Shown here: one piece after another, positions 17,085 to 26,118 of the stretch
How the letters are laid out: every line of letters begins with the position of its first letter
How positions within the stretch are numbered: the stretch's first letter is position 1
Assembly (NCBI RefSeq): GCF_003012345.1
Contig: NZ_PVRV01000021.1
Span: 173,394 to 237,393, forward strand
DNA from: Phytohalomonas tamaricis
Lineage (GTDB): Bacteria > Pseudomonadota > Gammaproteobacteria > Pseudomonadales > Halomonadaceae
DNA length: 64,000 nt
Direction: 5' to 3'
The notes under the pieces: generated by a model
The model's input: only the letters and a program-made list of their open reading frames with translations
Database searches by the model: none
What the model was told of the DNA's origin: nothing
Translations under genes and position numbers: made by a program

Positions 17085-17520
17085 GCGTGTTTGATTCTCA
17101 AGCTGGCAAGTACCTCGCTATGGGCAGCGTGGTCAGGATCGGTGCGATGAAGGCGACATCAGAGCCAAGCACTTTTGCTTCGATGACGTTACCCTTGCTG
17201 CGGGATTGGTCACTCTAGCGGTCGGGAATGAGGCTATGGCAGGACTATCGATATATCACACGTTGGCATTTGCACCGTAATCAAACTATACGCGCTGATC
17301 GTACCGTTACCCTAAACAGTGGATTTTGGGCCTCGATAGGTATCTCGCATGTAGCGTCGGCTTAGGTATCACTGTTCGTGCTTGAGGCTCGCCTCACTGG
17401 GGAAGTGCCGTACGTTGGACGAGCAAGCTGGCGATAAACCCTCAAGTGGATCGCTTATGAATTCAATCAACTTTGCTATCCTTCACCTGCATGGGTACTA
17501 GGCAAAGTTTTCCACTCCAT
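17085..17520. other. Intergenic, nothing recognised
   Basis: 436 bp between the cold-shock terminator and the convergent coiled-coil protein gene. I see no gene, RNA or clear repeat in it. Confidence 0.5.
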
Positions 17521-18528
17521 TTAAACGGTAATGTTGATCTTTGGGCTCACTGAAACCGAGACGGCAGCAGATGCTCCTGATGCAGTGGAAAGTAGGCTCC
17601 CCAGCGCCGTATAAAGGGAATCCTCAGCGTTTCGTGATAAATTGCCATGCAGTTTATCCAGGTTCTTTTCGACATCGGCCAACGCCCCCTTGGCTTCCTT
17701 ATCACCCTCAGCTAGTTTCGCCTTCAATGCGTTAATGACTTCTTTCATAAGTTTCTGCGCTTCTTCCAACAAGTATCGTAATGTAGCGTCATCATCAGTG
17801 GGTGCTGATATTGAATGCGTTTCAATAGGCTCGCTGGCAAGGAGGGGAGTACTGTCATTGCTAGCAGGCGCTGCTGCTCCGTTAAAGGTTGTTGGAGTCG
17901 AGGTATCGTCTTTGATAACCGCGGATCGCGTCGTTGAATCTATTTGCATGTCCGATACAGAGGCTACTGAGCCAGATTCCTGGGTTTTCAGCGCTGCAAT
18001 TCCTATCTCAACCGTGCCCGATTGAACTTCAGTGTCCTTCTGGCCTTCAATCTTTGCCACACTAGCTACGTCTATTTCAAGGTCGGCGGTGCTTGGTAGG
18101 CTGTTACCGCTGCTACCCCCAAGGCTTTTGCTGGCAGTGACCAGATCCTTGGCAATACTCTTCAGCTCTTTAGCAATGGCGTTTGCCTGCTTGGGGGACG
18201 CAAAGAGAAGTAGCATCTTCAGCATCTCAAGCCGCTGGCGTTGAAGACCCACCTTATTCTCTTTCGTCTGCTTCGGCATGTCCTGGAGGCGTTGTAGGCC
18301 TTCTAATGCCTCATTCAAGCGCTTGGTCCGTAAGTCTTCCGAGCGGGAGGCTTCCTTATTCGATGCAAGTTCTTGGGCAAGCTCTGAGATCACCTGTTGG
18401 CTGCTAGCCAACATGTTAGAGGAGTCGTCTTTAGCAGCCGCATGTCCGCTTGAGGAGAAAGTCCTGGCGGCTTGTGAGGTGCTGCTGATTACTTGAAAGG
18501 CGGTGTAGGACGACAAACTGGTTATCAT
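17521..18528 (-). CDS. Hypothetical coiled-coil protein
   Basis: A 335-aa protein of low-complexity composition. Residues about 40-140 are strongly helical and charged (LRTKRLNEALEGLQRLQDMP, QRQRLEMLKMLLLFASPKQA, IAKELKSIAKDL). A Ser/Thr/Asp-rich linker follows (about 140-240), then a second helical segment (LRYLLEEAQKLMKEVINALK) and a Ser/Ala-rich tail. No signal peptide, transmembrane segment or catalytic motif. The MLLLFASPKQA..IAKELK..AKDL segment resembles uncharacterised proteins I recall from pseudomonads and halomonads. It is monocistronic and flanked by gene-poor DNA. Function unknown. Confidence 0.75.
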   Translation of the reverse strand: MITSLSSYTAFQVISSTSQAARTFSSSGHAAAKDDSSNMLASSQQVISELAQELASNKEASRSEDLRTKRLNEALEGLQRLQDMPKQTKENKVGLQRQRLEMLKMLLLFASPKQANAIAKELKSIAKDLVTASKSLGGSSGNSLPSTADLEIDVASVAKIEGQKDTEVQSGTVEIGIAALKTQESGSVASVSDMQIDSTTRSAVIKDDTSTPTTFNGAAAPASNDSTPLLASEPIETHSISAPTDDDATLRYLLEEAQKLMKEVINALKAKLAEGDKEAKGALADVEKNLDKLHGNLSRNAEDSLYTALGSLLSTASGASAAVSVSVSPKINITV

Positions 18529-18954
18529 TGAAATTCCATCGTGTCGATGAGAGGAAGCCTCTTGCAGGGGCCATTTAGAAGTTATCGGCTAACATTTTCC
18601 ATTGTTTAAGGGAGTCAATACCATTAGCGTAAATATAAAAATACAGTAGTAATTTACCATGTAAAACATAAAATATTAATTCTGTAATAAATGGCAGTAC
18701 CGAGACACAACCTTAAAATCTGGCCACCAACGTTAAATTGAGATGCATAAATAATAGGCATCTAGCAACCGAGATTTGATCGAGATATGCGAAAAATCCT
18801 CTAAGTTTATGCGGAGAGAGATAGCACGAACTGTGTATGTTTATGATAGCAAATTACAATATGCCGCTGCCTGACAAGCGAGCCATATAAATTATTTCTT
18901 GAGGCTATACACCTTAGCTTTTTTCGGTAATATCAAGTTATTTTAGGAGGCCGA
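18529..18954. other. A+T-rich intergenic region
   Basis: 426 bp upstream of the coiled-coil protein gene and downstream of the CPBP protease. It is A+T-rich; no gene or clear structured element is visible. Confidence 0.5.
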
Positions 18955-19698
18955 TCATTCAAGAAAAGCAAGTATCACTCCTATAGTATTTATGAGATTG
19001 TGGAGGATAATGGGGAGTAGCAAACTTCCCGTATATAAGCGCAACCAGACAAGTATAAGGGCGATGCCGGTTATTATCGCCATAGTAGTAATATCAAAGA
19101 AAACCTTCCCTTCGGAGAAAGATAGGGCATGTACTAACCCAAACATCAGCGAGGACAGAGTTGCTCCCCATCCCCAAGCTACACCTAAAAATTGACGTCT
19201 AGCACAAAATGCACGACCAAGCATAACCAGCAATATCCCCCGATAGACAGGTTCTTCATCTATGCCGGGCATAAGGAGCTGGAAGGCTAAAGTTTCTGCA
19301 TCAGCGCCCTCGAAACTGACTGGAGTTATTAAGTTAAAAATGAGGATAGCAAGCGTACTCGCTAAGATGACGAAAATGGCTGGCTTTAAGCTCCCCGGCT
19401 TCTGCTGAAGAGTCAAACCTACATGCTTCCATCCAAAGCGGGGCAAAGCGGCTACGATAAGCGTGAGTATTAAATTCAGCACCTTACCTTGCCAGTTCCA
19501 TTGAGCACTAGGAATTAGAGTAGGAATGACGCCAAAGAACCCAGAAAGCATCGAGTCCGACGCTGTTAATAGCAGGACTGCTAGTACCAGCCAACGGAAA
19601 GAGAATAGGTCGCGCTGAAAGACGCCTATCAAAATTCCTATGGCTAGCAAGATTATTTGATTCGCAAACAATGAAACCACAAAGACCATCGAACTCAT
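18955..19698 (-). CDS. CPBP (CAAX-type) intramembrane metalloprotease
   Basis: A 247-aa membrane protein with about 8 hydrophobic segments. The CPBP/Abi catalytic motifs are all visible: DEEPVYRG (the EExxxR motif, about residues 145-152), FGLVHAL (FxxxH) in the next helix, and LHNLIN (HxxxN/D-type) near the C-terminus. The family covers CAAX prenyl proteases in eukaryotes and bacteriocin self-immunity or signal-cleaving proteins in bacteria. It stands alone with no bacteriocin-like gene beside it, so its substrate cannot be suggested. The start MSSMVFVVSLFANQI is the first ATG of the frame. Confidence 0.9.
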   Translation of the reverse strand: MSSMVFVVSLFANQIILLAIGILIGVFQRDLFSFRWLVLAVLLLTASDSMLSGFFGVIPTLIPSAQWNWQGKVLNLILTLIVAALPRFGWKHVGLTLQQKPGSLKPAIFVILASTLAILIFNLITPVSFEGADAETLAFQLLMPGIDEEPVYRGILLVMLGRAFCARRQFLGVAWGWGATLSSLMFGLVHALSFSEGKVFFDITTMAIITGIALILVWLRLYTGSLLLPIILHNLINTIGVILAFLE

Positions 19699-20106
19699 AA
19701 GGTTTCTCGCCAGATTAATTATTTTTATTCATCTCAGCTGATACGTTAAACGAGTTAATATAACGAAACAACTGGGTTTGTTTTTTGCTGGTTTGAGATA
19801 CCTCCATTCTTTAGATTGAACACTTAAAAATAGTAGATACTGGATTAGAGACCAGCTCTTCTGGTTAGTTGTAAGCCTTATTTCAAGCAGCTGGTGACGC
19901 GTTTTGTCAGCAGCTTCAATGTGCCTTTTTCAAGTGTAATGTATGGGTCACATCACTCTAGCTCACGCTCTACTGGAGTGGAGCCACGAACCATTTTATG
20001 GAGGTTTCAATTGAGGATGGCTGAGCCCTGTAATGGACTTTGTTGCCGCACTAGCTTATAGCTAAGTAGCTATGATTGACCCAGCTTCACTAATCCGCTT
20101 ATTTGT
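19699..20106. other. Intergenic, nothing recognised
   Basis: 408 bp between the protease start and the integrase stop. No gene seen; no repeat matching the tRNA fragment at 58 kb. Confidence 0.45.
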
Positions 20107-21114
20107 TTAAAACATCGCAAACTGATCGGTCGCCTGGCGCATGGCATCATCACCACGCTTGTCATATTGCTTCGTCGTTTCGACTGAAGCATGGCCCATC
20201 ATCCGCTGTAGCGTCAGGATATCCACGCCGGCGTCCATCATCGTCGTAGCAAAAGTACGGCGTAGATCGTGTGGTGCTACTTCTTCGATACCTGCCGCCA
20301 AGCAACGTTCAGCAAGTACAAAATAAACCGCCTGATTGGAGAGTTTCGCTAGAGTTAGGGTGTCATGGCGACGAATTCGAGTGAAGAGGGGGCCTGGCTG
20401 TTCACCGCGCACCTCCATAACCCAGCGTCGTAGCGCTTTTACGGTGCCTTTAGGCATGTAAGCGCGACGTTCCTTGTTACCTTTGCCTCGAATGCGCAGT
20501 GAATCATTGCGCCAGTCAACATGATCGGGATAGTCGATTCTTACTACTTCATCGCGGCGTAGCCCGCAACCTAGAAGTACCTTAAGCATCGCTTCGTCGC
20601 GGATCGCCTTGCTGCCTGAGTCGGCGCGGCAAGCGGCAATCAAGCGGTCAATCTCATGGCGCTCAAGTGCTCGGCCTTTAGGTAGCCGGTAGCCCCGAAC
20701 CCGTTTGACAGCTTTTATATCAAGGAAGTTATCGGTATCCATGAGCCGGAGACTGCGTGCTTCGAGTGCGACGCCTTTAACTCCAGCCAGATAGGTATTG
20801 ATGGTATTAGGCGCAAGTCCATCCATCTGCAGTGCTTCAACCAAGGCCATCACATGCTGACGCGTTAGATCCTGCCAGGGGCAATCTTCGAGTCGGTCAT
20901 AGCCCAGTTTCTTGGCCAGAATCGATAAATAAGACTTCATCGTGACCCGGCTCTGCGCCGAGCGTAGGCTCATCAGGTAAGCAAGCGCTGGATTACGTGC
21001 GCGATCCTGTGCTTGTTGAATAGTAGTGTTCGGAACCATCTGATTGCTGTCGACCAATCGATTGGCTGGCACCGCTAAATCATCATCGTTGCGGGGAATG
21101 TACGTTTCACTCAT
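20107..21114 (-). CDS. Tyrosine recombinase / phage-type integrase
   Basis: A 335-aa XerC/D-like site-specific recombinase. The N-terminal SAM-like core-binding domain spans about residues 40-140 (NPALAYLMSLRSAQSRVTMK, TINTYLAGVKGVALEA). The catalytic domain shows Arg I in LLGCGLRRDEVV (about 185), the HxxR box HDLRRTFA (about 285), GHAS, and the nucleophile Tyr in ETTKQYDKRG (about 318). The start has AAGGAAG upstream. It is isolated from any phage structural genes and no flanking att repeat could be found by eye. It could belong to an integron-like or small mobile element. Confidence 0.92.
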   Translation of the reverse strand: MSETYIPRNDDDLAVPANRLVDSNQMVPNTTIQQAQDRARNPALAYLMSLRSAQSRVTMKSYLSILAKKLGYDRLEDCPWQDLTRQHVMALVEALQMDGLAPNTINTYLAGVKGVALEARSLRLMDTDNFLDIKAVKRVRGYRLPKGRALERHEIDRLIAACRADSGSKAIRDEAMLKVLLGCGLRRDEVVRIDYPDHVDWRNDSLRIRGKGNKERRAYMPKGTVKALRRWVMEVRGEQPGPLFTRIRRHDTLTLAKLSNQAVYFVLAERCLAAGIEEVAPHDLRRTFATTMMDAGVDILTLQRMMGHASVETTKQYDKRGDDAMRQATDQFAMF

Positions 21115-21601
21115 ATCAAGCTTCCTTTAGCCAACCGACATGGCAAAAGCATGCCATACCCTTCTCTACTTATCAAAACGGCACTGAGGTATCCGAGTAA
21201 ATTGATATTTATACCGTTATATTAATATAAATCAACATGTCTCATAGATTCCCTCTTAACTAGGGGAACTTTAAAAAGTCAAAGGAGAAAGATGTAAGTT
21301 ATTGTATAACTAACTACATATGGGTAAAGCCGCAAGTCATACCTTTATGACAGCGCGAGTGACACCTTGATGCTAAAATGCAAATTAGGCCTCAATACAA
21401 GTTATTTATGAGGTCTATCTGTTGCAACCGATTAAATGATTAATGCATTAACATAAAGTAATGTGAGGTACGAGGCGATTTATTTTGTAGTTTCTCTCTA
21501 GCTAAGCACTTTTCATCATCAGATCAGTTGGAGAGGAGCCTCTTGGCTTAAAGGAATTTCCCCGAACGGGGGGCTATGTTTTTTTGCGAAACGTAATGAC
21601 G
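21115..21601. other. A+T-rich intergenic region upstream of integrase
   Basis: 487 bp without a gene. A short GC hairpin (CCCC-GAAC-GGGG) followed nearby by seven T residues around 21560-21586 could be a weak plus-strand terminator, but no gene precedes it. Confidence 0.35.
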
Positions 21602-21782
21602 TTACTGGCTGAAAAATTCTAAAAGCGCACCAGCCAGCATTTCCTGCGCTTCCTCAGCCATACCATATGATGCCCACAGTCGATACCATGGCCTACCAGG
21701 GTCGATGACCAGGAACGCCGTACCACACTCGCAATGTGACTTCAGATAGCTCAATCATCTCCAGTTGGAATCCTTCGAACAT
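21602..21782 (-). pseudogene. Relic of haloacetate-dehalogenase-type alpha/beta hydrolase
   Basis: The N-terminus MFEGFQLEMIELSEVTLRV matches haloacetate dehalogenase/epoxide-hydrolase-like proteins, and after an in-frame stop and frameshift the C-terminus MAEEAQEMLAGALLEFFSQ, preceded by CGHH, follows directly. The roughly 230 residues normally between them are deleted, leaving a small TATGG duplication. This is an internally deleted gene and not functional. Confidence 0.7.
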
Positions 21783-22641
21783 CGCGTTCTCCATTTAATA
21801 GCTGTTGGTATGCTAAAAGGCCATGATCTGTTCGGAAGAGGGGATAAAGATCAAGATACGAGAAGCCCCGGGAATGCGTTGCATGCTGGCGCCTTCCTGT
21901 GTCGCTCATATCTCCTGGAATGCTTGTAGGTAGTAGACGGCTCGAGTGCTATCGACATGAAGCGAACCTCATTCATTCGGGATGCAGGAGATTGATGACA
22001 GTAATATTCTCGAGCCCGCCTAGTACCGCACAGCTGGGTACCAGCAGTATCAGATTTGTTTATGCACTGCAGCCACGCACTTCCCATGACGATAATGTGT
22101 ACTCTAGAAATGATTCCTTTGATGGCTTACACGCCAGTGAGTTATCTGATGGGCGCTGGCAGTAATCATGATCTTCAGGCGGTGCTGAAAAAGTCGCCAC
22201 GCTTTAAAAGATGGGTGACTAGGTTTGAGCATCATGCACTGCCCGAACGGTGTGTTGGAATCAGGCTGGCGCGTACGGTGTACGTTCTGTCGGAATAGCA
22301 TCGCTCGAAGGCCTTCCGGCCCTACACGATGAAAAAAGGGGCGAGAATCCCGGCTTGCTGCAGGCGGCTGGAAGCCTCTTGTCTGGTAAGGGAAATGTAG
22401 AATGCTGCCCGGCGTATGCATAATGCCGATGCCAGTCATCGAGATCGCTGACATTCGTTTCGTCATGAGTCGTTAAAAACAATTTGCGACATCCTCTCAA
22501 GATGTAGAGCGCGCTGGCCGAAAATACCTGAAGTCTAACGGTATGCGCTAGGTGGCAACTAAAACCATTACTTCTGTGTGCACCTCGGTCATTACTGTCA
22601 TAACCCGCCATCGTTTATTCGTCTTCGAGTGATAGCCAAAC
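21783..22641. other. Gene-free stretch before the signalling operon
   Basis: About 860 bp with only short overlapping frames on both strands and no recognisable protein. It must contain the promoter of the signalling operon that starts at 22642; I cannot place it by eye. Confidence 0.4.
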
Positions 22642-23991
22642 GTGAGCACACAAGTATTGCCCCACATACAACTAACTGGGTCACCTTGGGAGTATTCCTT
22701 GGACAGCTTTCATATTTCTCTCGTAACCACGTTAGTCGAACGTATCGGTCTCGGTCTTATCATTTTCGACCAAAATTTACGAGTTCAGTACTGGAATGGT
22801 TTCATTACCCAATGTAGCGGTATGTTATTAGAACAGGCGCAAGGCCAGCCTCTTAACAGCATTTTTCCCGATGCTGATACAGCACATTTCCAACAAATGA
22901 TTGAGCAGACTCGCAGCCAGAGTGGGCATATCTACATGCCTTGGAGTAATGCCCGACGTCTAATTCAACTACCCTTCGGCCTTCCTCCAGAGCAAGCCTC
23001 CTTGTTTCAAAGCTGGCTGCTGTTTCCTTTCTTCAATGAAGAAAACACGCCAAATTTTGCGTTGGTACTCTATAGCACTTCCGATAGAGTCAAATCCAAC
23101 ACGCTGCAATCACTAAAGGCTAGCGTTCAGGACAACAGTCGCACCGAACAAGAGGAGTTGATCGAGAAGCTGAAAAAGGCGAACGATCAGTTGCTTCAAT
23201 CGGAGAAACTGGCTGCTATCGGACAGCTTGCCGCTGGAGTCGCTCATGAAATCAACAACCCCATCGGTTATGTCTCCTCTAACCTGAAGAGCCTGGTCAG
23301 TTATGTACAAGACCTGCTACACATTATCGATGCCGTGGACGATGCGGCGAATATCGAGGAGTTGCGCCAACTCAAGCGCAGCGTTGAGTACGAATATATC
23401 CGTAGCGATATAATGGCGTTGATCAATGAATCTGAAGATGGCCTCGACCGCGTTAAGAAGATCATCACCTCTCTCAAGGATTTCTCGCATATAGAAGAAG
23501 ATGAGTTCCGCCTGGCTGACCTTCACCATGGCATCGATACCACGCTTAGTGTGGTTAAGAGTGAACTCAAATATAAGGCCGAGGTAACGAAGGAATACGG
23601 CGAGCTACCCGAAGTGGAGTGCATTCCCTCTCAGATCAATCAAGTAGTAATGAATCTGTTAGTGAACGCTGCTCACGCGATCGAACAGTTCGGTCGTATC
23701 ACTCTGCGCACGGGACACGGCGATGGATGGGTATGGTTTGAGGTGGAGGACACAGGCACGGGAATAGCGCCGAATCTGCTTAACCGCATTTTCGAGCCTT
23801 TCTTTACGACCAAACCGGTAGGCAAAGGGACCGGCCTAGGCTTATCACTTTCGTACAGCATAATTCAGAAACATCACGGTCGTATTAAGGCTTTCAGCGA
23901 GATTGGCCAGGGAACACGCTTTCGAGTCTGGTTACCGATCAGGCAATCAGTAATGCCGGATAACATTCAAGATAATGAGATGCAGCCATGA
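22642..23991 (+). CDS. PAS-domain sensor histidine kinase (HK1)
   Basis: A 449-aa soluble histidine kinase. An N-terminal PAS domain (about 25-95, IGLGLIIFDQNLRVQYWNGF) is followed by a linker and coiled coil (150-190), then the H-box GVAHEINNPIGY with phospho-acceptor His202, the N-box NLLVNAAHAI, and G-boxes VEDTGTGI and GKGTGLGLS. No membrane segment, so the signal is intracellular. Start is a GTG without a strong ribosome site. The H-box style (AIGQLAAGVAHEINNP) is that of kinases paired with KPWDD-type receivers, which is just what follows: its stop overlaps the next gene (ATGA). First gene of the signalling operon. Confidence 0.93.
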   Translation: MSTQVLPHIQLTGSPWEYSLDSFHISLVTTLVERIGLGLIIFDQNLRVQYWNGFITQCSGMLLEQAQGQPLNSIFPDADTAHFQQMIEQTRSQSGHIYMPWSNARRLIQLPFGLPPEQASLFQSWLLFPFFNEENTPNFALVLYSTSDRVKSNTLQSLKASVQDNSRTEQEELIEKLKKANDQLLQSEKLAAIGQLAAGVAHEINNPIGYVSSNLKSLVSYVQDLLHIIDAVDDAANIEELRQLKRSVEYEYIRSDIMALINESEDGLDRVKKIITSLKDFSHIEEDEFRLADLHHGIDTTLSVVKSELKYKAEVTKEYGELPEVECIPSQINQVVMNLLVNAAHAIEQFGRITLRTGHGDGWVWFEVEDTGTGIAPNLLNRIFEPFFTTKPVGKGTGLGLSLSYSIIQKHHGRIKAFSEIGQGTRFRVWLPIRQSVMPDNIQDNEMQP

Positions 23992-25316
23992 GCGAGCAGT
24001 CCCCGATGGCATTAACCATGACGTTGTTATTGGTGGATGATGAGGAGAATATCCTTAATAGTCTGCGACGGGTGCTCAGGAATGAACCTTATACGGTGCT
24101 GACAGCGAGCAGTGGCGATCAGGCGCTAAGCCTGATGGAAGCGCAACATATCGACTTGGTAATATCTGATGCCCGTATGCCTAGCATGGATGGTGCTACG
24201 TTACTCGCCAAGATACAGCAGCGCTGGCCGGAGTGCCTGCGCATTTTGCTTACTGGTTATGCGGATATCAGCACGACCATTCGCGCAATCAATGATGGGC
24301 AAATCTACCGTTATCTCAGCAAACCTTGGGATGACGATGATCTTCGTCTAATTATTCGTCAGGCACTCGCTTACCAGTTCTCTGAGCAGGAGCGTCAGCG
24401 GCTGGAACGGCTCACGCTATCGCAGAATCTACAACTGCAGGAGCTGAATGCCGATCTTGAAAATCGTGTAAAGGCAAGGACGGCAGAGCTGCAGCAAGTT
24501 GCCGATATGCTTGATCTTGCCTATTCCGAGCTGAGGCGCAGCTATGCTACGGCCACTGAAGTATTCTCATCGCTGCTCAATCAACGTCTTCCTCCCGAAC
24601 GCCAGACAAATAGTAGAGTCGTGGCGCTAGTCAAGGCTTTTGCCCAACGTCATCAGCTGAACGAAGCGCTAGGCCGAGACCTAGCCATGGCCGCTGCGCT
24701 TTATAATCTCGGCAAGCTGACTTGGAAAGACCATTTATTCAATAGTCCCGCAGATTTTCTTTATAAAGAAGAGCGTGAGCTATACCGGCGTTACCCGGAA
24801 GTCGGCGAAGGTTTATTGATGACACTTGAGCCTCTCCAGGAGGCAGCTACGCTGATACGCCATCATCAGGAGCGTTGGAACGGAAGCGGTTTTCCAGACC
24901 AGCTGAAAGAAAACGATATCCCTTATGGTGCGCGCCTGTTAAGGCTGGCCGTAGATTTCGTCGAGCTGCAACAGGGCATGGTGTTGGAGCGAAAGCTTGG
25001 TCACGATGAAGCACTGCAACTGATTCAGAAATATGCAGGAAAGCTCTACGATCCACAGCTGTGCGAGCAGTTTGTCAACTTATGCACCGAGTTGGCTCTC
25101 GATACTACGCTAACCGACGACACGGTCTTCATGCTGGACACCTCACACTTAAAGTCTGGCATGATTCTAGTGCGAGATTTACATGCCAAGAATGGCACGC
25201 TGCTTCTTAGTGTGGGCAAAGAATTGGATGCGCGGTTGATCGAAAAACTGATTAATTTCGAAGAAGCAGAGGGCGCCAAATACACTCTTTATGTACGTAA
25301 ACCTCAGGCTAAATAA
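23988..25316 (+). CDS. Response regulator with degenerate HD-GYP-like output domain
   Basis: A 442-aa RpfG-like protein. Receiver domain residues 12-130 with acidic pocket VDDEE, phospho-acceptor Asp61 (VISDARMP) and Lys112 in YLSKPWDDDDL; a coiled coil at 135-180; then an HD-GYP-like domain. Its catalytic residues are altered: the HD of the usual LLHDIGK is Tyr-Asn (ALYNLGK, 238-243) and GYP is Gly-Phe-Pro (301-303, after HHQERWNGS). A c-di-GMP phosphodiesterase would need the HD pair for metal binding, so this is probably a non-catalytic domain used for binding or partner recognition. Coupled to HK1 by a 4-bp overlap. Confidence 0.9.
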   Translation: MSEQSPMALTMTLLLVDDEENILNSLRRVLRNEPYTVLTASSGDQALSLMEAQHIDLVISDARMPSMDGATLLAKIQQRWPECLRILLTGYADISTTIRAINDGQIYRYLSKPWDDDDLRLIIRQALAYQFSEQERQRLERLTLSQNLQLQELNADLENRVKARTAELQQVADMLDLAYSELRRSYATATEVFSSLLNQRLPPERQTNSRVVALVKAFAQRHQLNEALGRDLAMAAALYNLGKLTWKDHLFNSPADFLYKEERELYRRYPEVGEGLLMTLEPLQEAATLIRHHQERWNGSGFPDQLKENDIPYGARLLRLAVDFVELQQGMVLERKLGHDEALQLIQKYAGKLYDPQLCEQFVNLCTELALDTTLTDDTVFMLDTSHLKSGMILVRDLHAKNGTLLLSVGKELDARLIEKLINFEEAEGAKYTLYVRKPQAK

Positions 25317-25340
25317 ACCGAGTAATAAGAGGTTTGTACA

Positions 25341-25457
25341 ATGAAGAAATTGGTTAAACAGCGAGAAAATATCCTTCTATTTGCAATTAGCATGGATAGG
25401 AAGGAAGGCGAAACGTTGGTAACTTTAGGGTCAGAAGAGCCCAAAAGACATGGCTAA
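25341..25457 (+). CDS. Small ORF (38 codons) upstream of the MglA-like GTPase
   Basis: The ORF reads MKKLVKQRENILLFAISMDR and ends RHG. It has AGAGG 8 nt before its ATG and its stop overlaps the start of the GTPase gene by 8 bp, the same coupling seen elsewhere in the operon. In better known systems an MglB/roadblock protein stands next to an MglA-like GTPase; this ORF is too short for that fold. It may be a genuine small protein or just a translational leader. No known function. Confidence 0.45.
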   Translation: MKKLVKQRENILLFAISMDRKEGETLVTLGSEEPKRHG

Positions 25458-26118
25458 CTATTACGCAATTGAGAACAAGCTTGTCCTTAAAATCGTCTAT
25501 TACGGGCCTGCATTGAGTGGTAAAACCACGAACTTGATGCAATTGCATACACTGCTCATGCCGCAACGCAAAGGCGAGCTTATGGTGCTGGAGACGCGAG
25601 ATGACCGCACCTTGTTCTTCGACATGTTGCCCATTGGCCTGCGAAGCGAGAAGGGATTGGATTTACGTCTGAAATTATACACCGTACCTGGTCAAGTACA
25701 GCATGACAGCACCCGAAAAGCGGTACTGTCGCGTGCCGATGGAGTAATCTTTATCGCCGACTCCCAGCTCAGCCAACAGGATAACAACGCTATCGCTTTC
25801 GACAACTTGGCAAGCAATCTACAAAAGGTGGGATTAGATATTGAGAACTTGCCTTTAGTCGTCCAGTTCAACAAGCGTGATCTGCCGAGTGCGGTTGACG
25901 AAACCATATTGCAGACGCGATGGGCTACTACTCCGTGGGCTCCGATAACCTTGGCGAGCGCACTCAAGGGGCACGGTGTCGTGAAAAGCTTCCAGCAGCT
26001 GCTTAGCCGCCTCTATCCAGCCGTGGATAGTGAATTCTCTCTGGCAGCTAACCATGCCATTGGATTTCAGACGTTTGTCGATCGACTAAGTGCCGTTAAC
26101 GAGGCGTCCGATGAGTAA
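25450..26118 (+). CDS. MglA-like small Ras-family GTPase
   Basis: A 222-aa bacterial small GTPase. P-loop GPALSGKTT at 19-26, an MglA-like LETRDDRTLFFDMLP, G3 motif VPGQ at 79-82 (Pro in place of the usual Asp, as in MglA: TVPGQ), and G4 NKRD at 141-144. Relatives control polarity and type IV pilus or gliding motors in Myxococcus and others, with MglB as GAP. No roadblock gene is present here. The gene starts inside the preceding small ORF and overlaps the second kinase by 8 bp, so it is coupled into the operon. In this setting it may be switched by, or act on, the receiver-ATPase fusion encoded two genes later. Confidence 0.93.
   Translation: MANYYAIENKLVLKIVYYGPALSGKTTNLMQLHTLLMPQRKGELMVLETRDDRTLFFDMLPIGLRSEKGLDLRLKLYTVPGQVQHDSTRKAVLSRADGVIFIADSQLSQQDNNAIAFDNLASNLQKVGLDIENLPLVVQFNKRDLPSAVDETILQTRWATTPWAPITLASALKGHGVVKSFQQLLSRLYPAVDSEFSLAANHAIGFQTFVDRLSAVNEASDE

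Noticed and set aside
20107-21114. Integrase as the agent that integrated at the 58-kb tRNA fragment
   Set aside because: It is 37 kb away, with intact chromosomal-type genes between, and no copy of the 45-bp tRNA sequence was seen near it. The link cannot be supported.
22104-22611. Minus-strand ORFs before the first kinase gene
   Set aside because: They overlap each other in different frames, lack ribosome sites and show no domains.
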